From the NCBI RefSeq assembly GCF_014653215.1, contig NZ_BNAI01000002.1, positions 434,001 to 498,000 on the forward strand: DNA of 64,000 bases, given 5' to 3'. The notes under the pieces are model-generated. The model did no database searches, was not told where the DNA came from, and saw only the letters and a list, made by a program, of their open reading frames with translations. The stretch comes from Pseudolysinimonas yzui (GTDB taxonomy: Bacteria; Actinomycetota; Actinomycetes; Actinomycetales; Microbacteriaceae). Position 1 is the stretch's first letter. Every line of letters starts with the position of its first letter. Of the stretch, positions 61,136 through 64,000 are shown piece after piece. Both the position numbers and the translations under genes were made by a program.

Positions 61136-61165
61136 TTGACTTACGTCAGAATCCGACAATAGAGT
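61136..61165 (+). promoter_or_regulatory. Promoter TTGACT-N18-TAGAGT with overlapping TGAC-N4-GTCA operator
   Basis: TTGACT (61136-61141) and TAGAGT (61160-61165) are 18 bases apart. TGAC-TTAC-GTCA (61137-61148) overlaps the -35. A similar half site, TAACGTCAG, is present upstream of 51250. AAAGGAG precedes the ATG at 61190. Confidence 0.55.
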
Positions 61166-61189
61166 GTTGAAAGACGACAAAGGAGTCTC

Positions 61190-61585
61190 ATGATCCCCGA
61201 TCGCATCATCGAGCAGGGCACCCTCTCGACCGACGGCTCCCGCGCGACGGTGGAGGTGCGCCTTCCGTGGTATCGCGCCATTCCCGGTTCCTGCATCTCC
61301 GAGGCGAGCCTCACGGTCGACGGCGTTCGGGCCCCCGACGAGTCCGTGCGCTGGACCATGAACGGTCGCACGTTCGCGCTCGCGGACCTGGTCGACGAGG
61401 TCGAGGAATGGTGGTTCCCGACCGACTCGGTCGAGCTCTCCGGTGACATCGCGGTCGCCGACGCCGGTGCCGAGCACCAGGTCGACGTCGAGCTCAAGCT
61501 CTACATCCCCTACATCGTGACCGATCACGGCGTGCTGCGTATCGAGGAGCACGACACCAAGACCATGAAGGCAGCGACCCGATGA
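61190..61585 (+). CDS. C-glycoside deglycosidase beta-subunit-like protein (DUF6379-type)
   Basis: 131 residues, the size of known beta subunits. EVRLPWYRAIPGSCISEASLTVDGV is the family signature (given here with its core RLPWYR at residues ~24-29), followed by WTMNGRTFALADLVDE, EEWWFPTDSVEL and a beta-rich end with DVELKLYIPYIV. It is separate from its barrel, unlike the two fusions upstream. It overlaps the alpha-type gene by ATGA, so the pair probably forms a complex in which the beta chain stabilises the metal-dependent lyase. Confidence 0.82.
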   Translation: MIPDRIIEQGTLSTDGSRATVEVRLPWYRAIPGSCISEASLTVDGVRAPDESVRWTMNGRTFALADLVDEVEEWWFPTDSVELSGDIAVADAGAEHQVDVELKLYIPYIVTDHGVLRIEEHDTKTMKAATR

Positions 61586-62685
61586 CCGACACGCTCGGCA
61601 CCCCCGTGCAGGGTGTGACCCTCTACAGCTTCACGCGGGCCTTCCACGGCCGTGAGTACGACCTCGAGGGACTCATCCGAAAGGTCGCGGCCGAGGGCTT
61701 CGGCCCCGGCCTGGAGATCATCGGCTTCTCCAGCTTCCGGGGCTTCCCGAAGCTCGAGGACGACTACGTCGGTTGGTTCCGGGATCTCGTCGCCGAGGTC
61801 GACCTCGTGCCGACGTCGCTCGCCATCAACGGTGACTGGGCGCTGCGGCCGCAGAAGCTGATGACACAGGACGAGCTCATCGCCTACATGACGCGTCAGA
61901 TCGAGGCGGCCGCCCGACTCGGTTTCCCCATCGCGCGCGTGCAGATCTCGCTCACGCCCGACTCGATGGAGCAGCTGCTCCCCGTCGCCGAGAAGTACGG
62001 CGTGACGCTCGCCCTCGAGGTGCACGCCCACCACCACGGACGGCACGAAGACATCCTCGCGCTGCGCGACCGCTTCGCGAAGCTCGACTCCCCGCTGCTC
62101 GGCTTCACCGCCGACTGGGGCGCCACGGTCAAGGGCTTCGCGCCGTCGCTGCTCGAGGCCTACCGCCGACGCGGCGCCACCGAGGAGCTGCTGACCGCGG
62201 TGTCGGAGCTGTGGAACCAGACGTACCGCGAGGGTCCGCCGACGACCGAGGCCGAGCACGGCAAGCGCTTCGGTGCGTTCATCGGTCTCGCCCACCAGCA
62301 CGGCCGCCCCGACCTCGGGATCGACTTCGCCATCAACGGCACCGGCTTGTTCGGGCCGGCCCCCGTCGACACCTGGCTCGAGATCGCACCGTTCATCCGC
62401 CACTGCCACGGCAAGTTCTTCGGCATCGACGCCGACGGCGAGGAGCCCTCGGTGCCCGTGCGGGAGCTCATCGCGCTGCTCGTGTCGATCGGCTACAACG
62501 GCGCGGTGTCGAGCGAGTACGAGGGCTGGCACTGGAACTACTGGGAGAGCCCCTTCGACATCATCCGCGCCGAGCAGGCGGTCCAGCGCTCCGCTGCGGC
62601 CGACGCGGGTTCGCGGATGATCACCGACCCCGCGGAAGCACGCGCCGTGCATTCCGCCCATCTCGCGCGCCCCGTGCGCGGCTGA
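61582..62685 (+). CDS. C-glycoside deglycosidase alpha-subunit-like TIM barrel
   Basis: 367 residues. A xylose-isomerase-like barrel with candidate metal ligands Glu147 (LALEVHAHHHG), Asp178 (GFTADWGATV), His276 (RHCHGKFFGID) and Glu312 (SSEYEGWHWNYW); His149 next to the first Glu is a possible catalytic base. VTLYSFTRAF in the first strand is shared with the fused barrels (SLYSYMGDF, TLYSASAEF). Coupled to the DUF6379-type gene, it should cleave the C-C (or C-O) glycosidic bond of a 3-keto glycoside. The substrate is unknown. Confidence 0.82.
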   Translation: MTDTLGTPVQGVTLYSFTRAFHGREYDLEGLIRKVAAEGFGPGLEIIGFSSFRGFPKLEDDYVGWFRDLVAEVDLVPTSLAINGDWALRPQKLMTQDELIAYMTRQIEAAARLGFPIARVQISLTPDSMEQLLPVAEKYGVTLALEVHAHHHGRHEDILALRDRFAKLDSPLLGFTADWGATVKGFAPSLLEAYRRRGATEELLTAVSELWNQTYREGPPTTEAEHGKRFGAFIGLAHQHGRPDLGIDFAINGTGLFGPAPVDTWLEIAPFIRHCHGKFFGIDADGEEPSVPVRELIALLVSIGYNGAVSSEYEGWHWNYWESPFDIIRAEQAVQRSAAADAGSRMITDPAEARAVHSAHLARPVRG

Positions 62686-62698
62686 CCAGAGGAACGAC

Positions 62699-63736
62699 AT
62701 GACCGACACCGACGGGATCGCCGGCACCGGAATCAAGCTCGGCACGACCCTCTACTCGCTGACCAGCGAGTTCGCCGCCGGGCTCTACACGCCCGAGACG
62801 CTCATCGCCGCGGTGGCGCAGGAGGGCATCGGGCCGGGCGTGGAGTTCAACATCGCCCAACTGCTGCGCACCTATCCGGACGTCGACGACGACTTCGTGA
62901 AGCTCTGGTTCGACTCGCTCGAGAAGTACGGACTCGAGGCGAGCGCCGTCGGCACCAACCTCGACATGGGTCGCCGCAAGGATCGCGACATGACTCCGGA
63001 CGAGGAGCACGACTTCATCGCCCGCCAGTTGAAGACCGCGCACACGCTCGGCTTCCGCCGGATCGTCATCCGATCCGCGGGCAAGGAGCTGCTGCGACGG
63101 CTGCTGCCGCTGGCCGAGGAGTACGACCAGTACCTCGGGTACGAGATCCACGCACCTTCGGGTCCGAACGACCCGAAGGTGCTCGAGATCCGCGAGGTGT
63201 ACGACGAGCTCGGCAGCGAGCGCCTCGGCTTCACCGCCGACTTCTCGTCGACGATGCACAGCCTCTCGCCGACGCTGCTGCGCACCCTCGGCGAGATGGG
63301 GATGGACGAGAAGTACTTCCCGATCATGGACGAGATCTGGCGCAAGCCACTGCCGATGCACGTGCGCAACCAGGAGTTCGAGGACGTCCTCACCGCCGAC
63401 GGCGTCGACTTCCTCGCGTTCGGGCCGTTCACGCGTCTCGCGTTCAACATGCACGGCCTCGTGCCGCCGGAGGAGTGGCTCGACATCATGCCGCAGATCT
63501 TCCACGTGCACGCGAAGTTCTACGCCATCGACGCATCGGGTCAGGAGCCGGCGATGGACATCCCGCGCATCGTGCGCCAGTTCGTCAAGGGCGGTTATCG
63601 CGGATACCTGTCGAGCGAGTGGGAAGGCCACGCGTTCGAGGACCTCGGACGAGCCGATCCCATCAAGCAGGTCCAGCAGCAGCACGCGCTCATGCGCGCC
63701 ACCATCGAAGACGCCGTACGAGAGGGAAGCAAGTGA
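62699..63736 (+). CDS. Alpha-type deglycosidase-like TIM barrel without its own beta subunit
   Basis: 345 residues. The barrel matches that of the fusion at 52553-54022 throughout: TNLDMGRRKDRDMTPDEE, GYEIHAPSGPN (Glu149), TADFSSTMHSLSP (Asp181), IFHVHAKFYAIDASGQEPA (His271) and LSSEWEGHAFEDLG (Glu307). No beta domain is fused or encoded next to it on its own; the beta protein at 61190 could serve both barrels. AGAGGAA precedes the ATG. The GTGA overlap with the SnoaL-like gene continues the operon. Confidence 0.82.
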   Translation: MTDTDGIAGTGIKLGTTLYSLTSEFAAGLYTPETLIAAVAQEGIGPGVEFNIAQLLRTYPDVDDDFVKLWFDSLEKYGLEASAVGTNLDMGRRKDRDMTPDEEHDFIARQLKTAHTLGFRRIVIRSAGKELLRRLLPLAEEYDQYLGYEIHAPSGPNDPKVLEIREVYDELGSERLGFTADFSSTMHSLSPTLLRTLGEMGMDEKYFPIMDEIWRKPLPMHVRNQEFEDVLTADGVDFLAFGPFTRLAFNMHGLVPPEEWLDIMPQIFHVHAKFYAIDASGQEPAMDIPRIVRQFVKGGYRGYLSSEWEGHAFEDLGRADPIKQVQQQHALMRATIEDAVREGSK

Positions 63737-64000
63737 CCGACACCACCGCCGAGATCCAGGCCTTGCGTGAGGAGCTTGCCGCCGTGCGCCACCTGGCGCA
63801 GCGTGCCGAGGACCGGGGCCAGGTCGAGAACCTGTTCAACCGGTACATGCACCTGCACAACGCGTTCGAGGACGAGCAGATCATCCCGCTCTGGGTGAAG
63901 GAGGGCACGGAAGGCATCCGCGCTCGCTACACCAACGCCGGCCAGTACACGACGTGGGAGAGCGTGACCCGCTACCACCGCGACCGGCCCCGCCCGGTGG
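63733..64000 (+). CDS. SnoaL/NTF2-like family protein (3' end outside window)
   Basis: The first 89 codons are visible. The frame starts with GTG overlapping the stop of the barrel gene. The sequence begins with a long helix (EIQALREELAAVRHLAQRAEDRGQVENLF, core RGQVENLFNRYMHLHNAF), as in the SnoaL-like/nuclear-transport-factor-2 family of small hydratases, cyclases and binding proteins that also occur in aromatic catabolism. A role with the aglycone is likely. The remainder is missing. Confidence 0.75.
   Translation, partial: MTDTTAEIQALREELAAVRHLAQRAEDRGQVENLFNRYMHLHNAFEDEQIIPLWVKEGTEGIRARYTNAGQYTTWESVTRYHRDRPRPV

Overview
The window is a single stretch of very GC-rich DNA with near-universal G/C third codon positions, two WhiB-family genes, MtrA-MtrB-LpqB, PdtaS and DUF3499/DUF5719 proteins. 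This points to an actinobacterium, most likely of the family Microbacteriaceae. The assignment is inference from gene content and order. No prophage, transposase, CRISPR array or rRNA is visible; one tRNA gene (Lys, anticodon CTT) is present.

Layout. (A) 1-17 kb is a cell-surface polysaccharide and envelope region: several family-2 glycosyltransferases, two tandem O-antigen ligase/polymerase-like membrane proteins, an RmlC-like cupin, mannose-6-phosphate isomerase, an OafA-type acyltransferase flanked by two paralogous lipoproteins, and a large methyltransferase-glycosyltransferase fusion. (B) 17-28 kb is a more conserved block: GlxA-like regulator, small membrane protein plus galE, WhiB2-like regulator, giant membrane glycosyltransferase, DUF5719, metallopeptidase-family protein, DUF3499 and ahcY. 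(C) 26-34 kb holds RDD, SpoIIM, aquaporin and a tightly coupled MoxR/DUF58/DUF4350/DUF4129 operon. (D) 34.5-43 kb is the classical actinobacterial run mtrA-mtrB-lpqB-comF-hpf-secA. (E) 43-49.6 kb holds an Rv3235-like protein, a SAF-domain protein and ParA-like ATPase pair, pdtaS and whiB1 convergent, a peroxiredoxin and tRNA-Lys.

(F) From the tRNA to the right edge (49.7-64 kb) lies the most notable part: an accessory catabolic cluster that looks built to break down glycosides oxidised at C3, most probably C-glycosides. It contains a GMC-family FAD sugar oxidase, three copies of the C-glycoside deglycosidase beta-subunit domain (DUF6379-like) and four matching alpha-type TIM barrels. Two of these beta and alpha domains are fused into single polypeptides. 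There are also a hydroxypyruvate-isomerase-like barrel, two more xylose-isomerase-like barrels, an alpha/beta esterase, an SGNH esterase, a GH43-like protein, a LysR regulator with a clear palindromic operator and a SnoaL-like protein cut by the window edge. The proposed logic is: esterases remove acyl decorations, the GMC enzyme oxidises the sugar to a 3-keto form, metal-dependent alpha/beta lyases split the aglycone bond, and the isomerase/epimerase barrels process the released keto-sugar.

A genome-wide style feature is also visible. Many first genes of transcription units have no Shine-Dalgarno sequence but carry a TANNNT -10 box that ends 6-7 bases before the start codon, which suggests abundant leaderless transcription.
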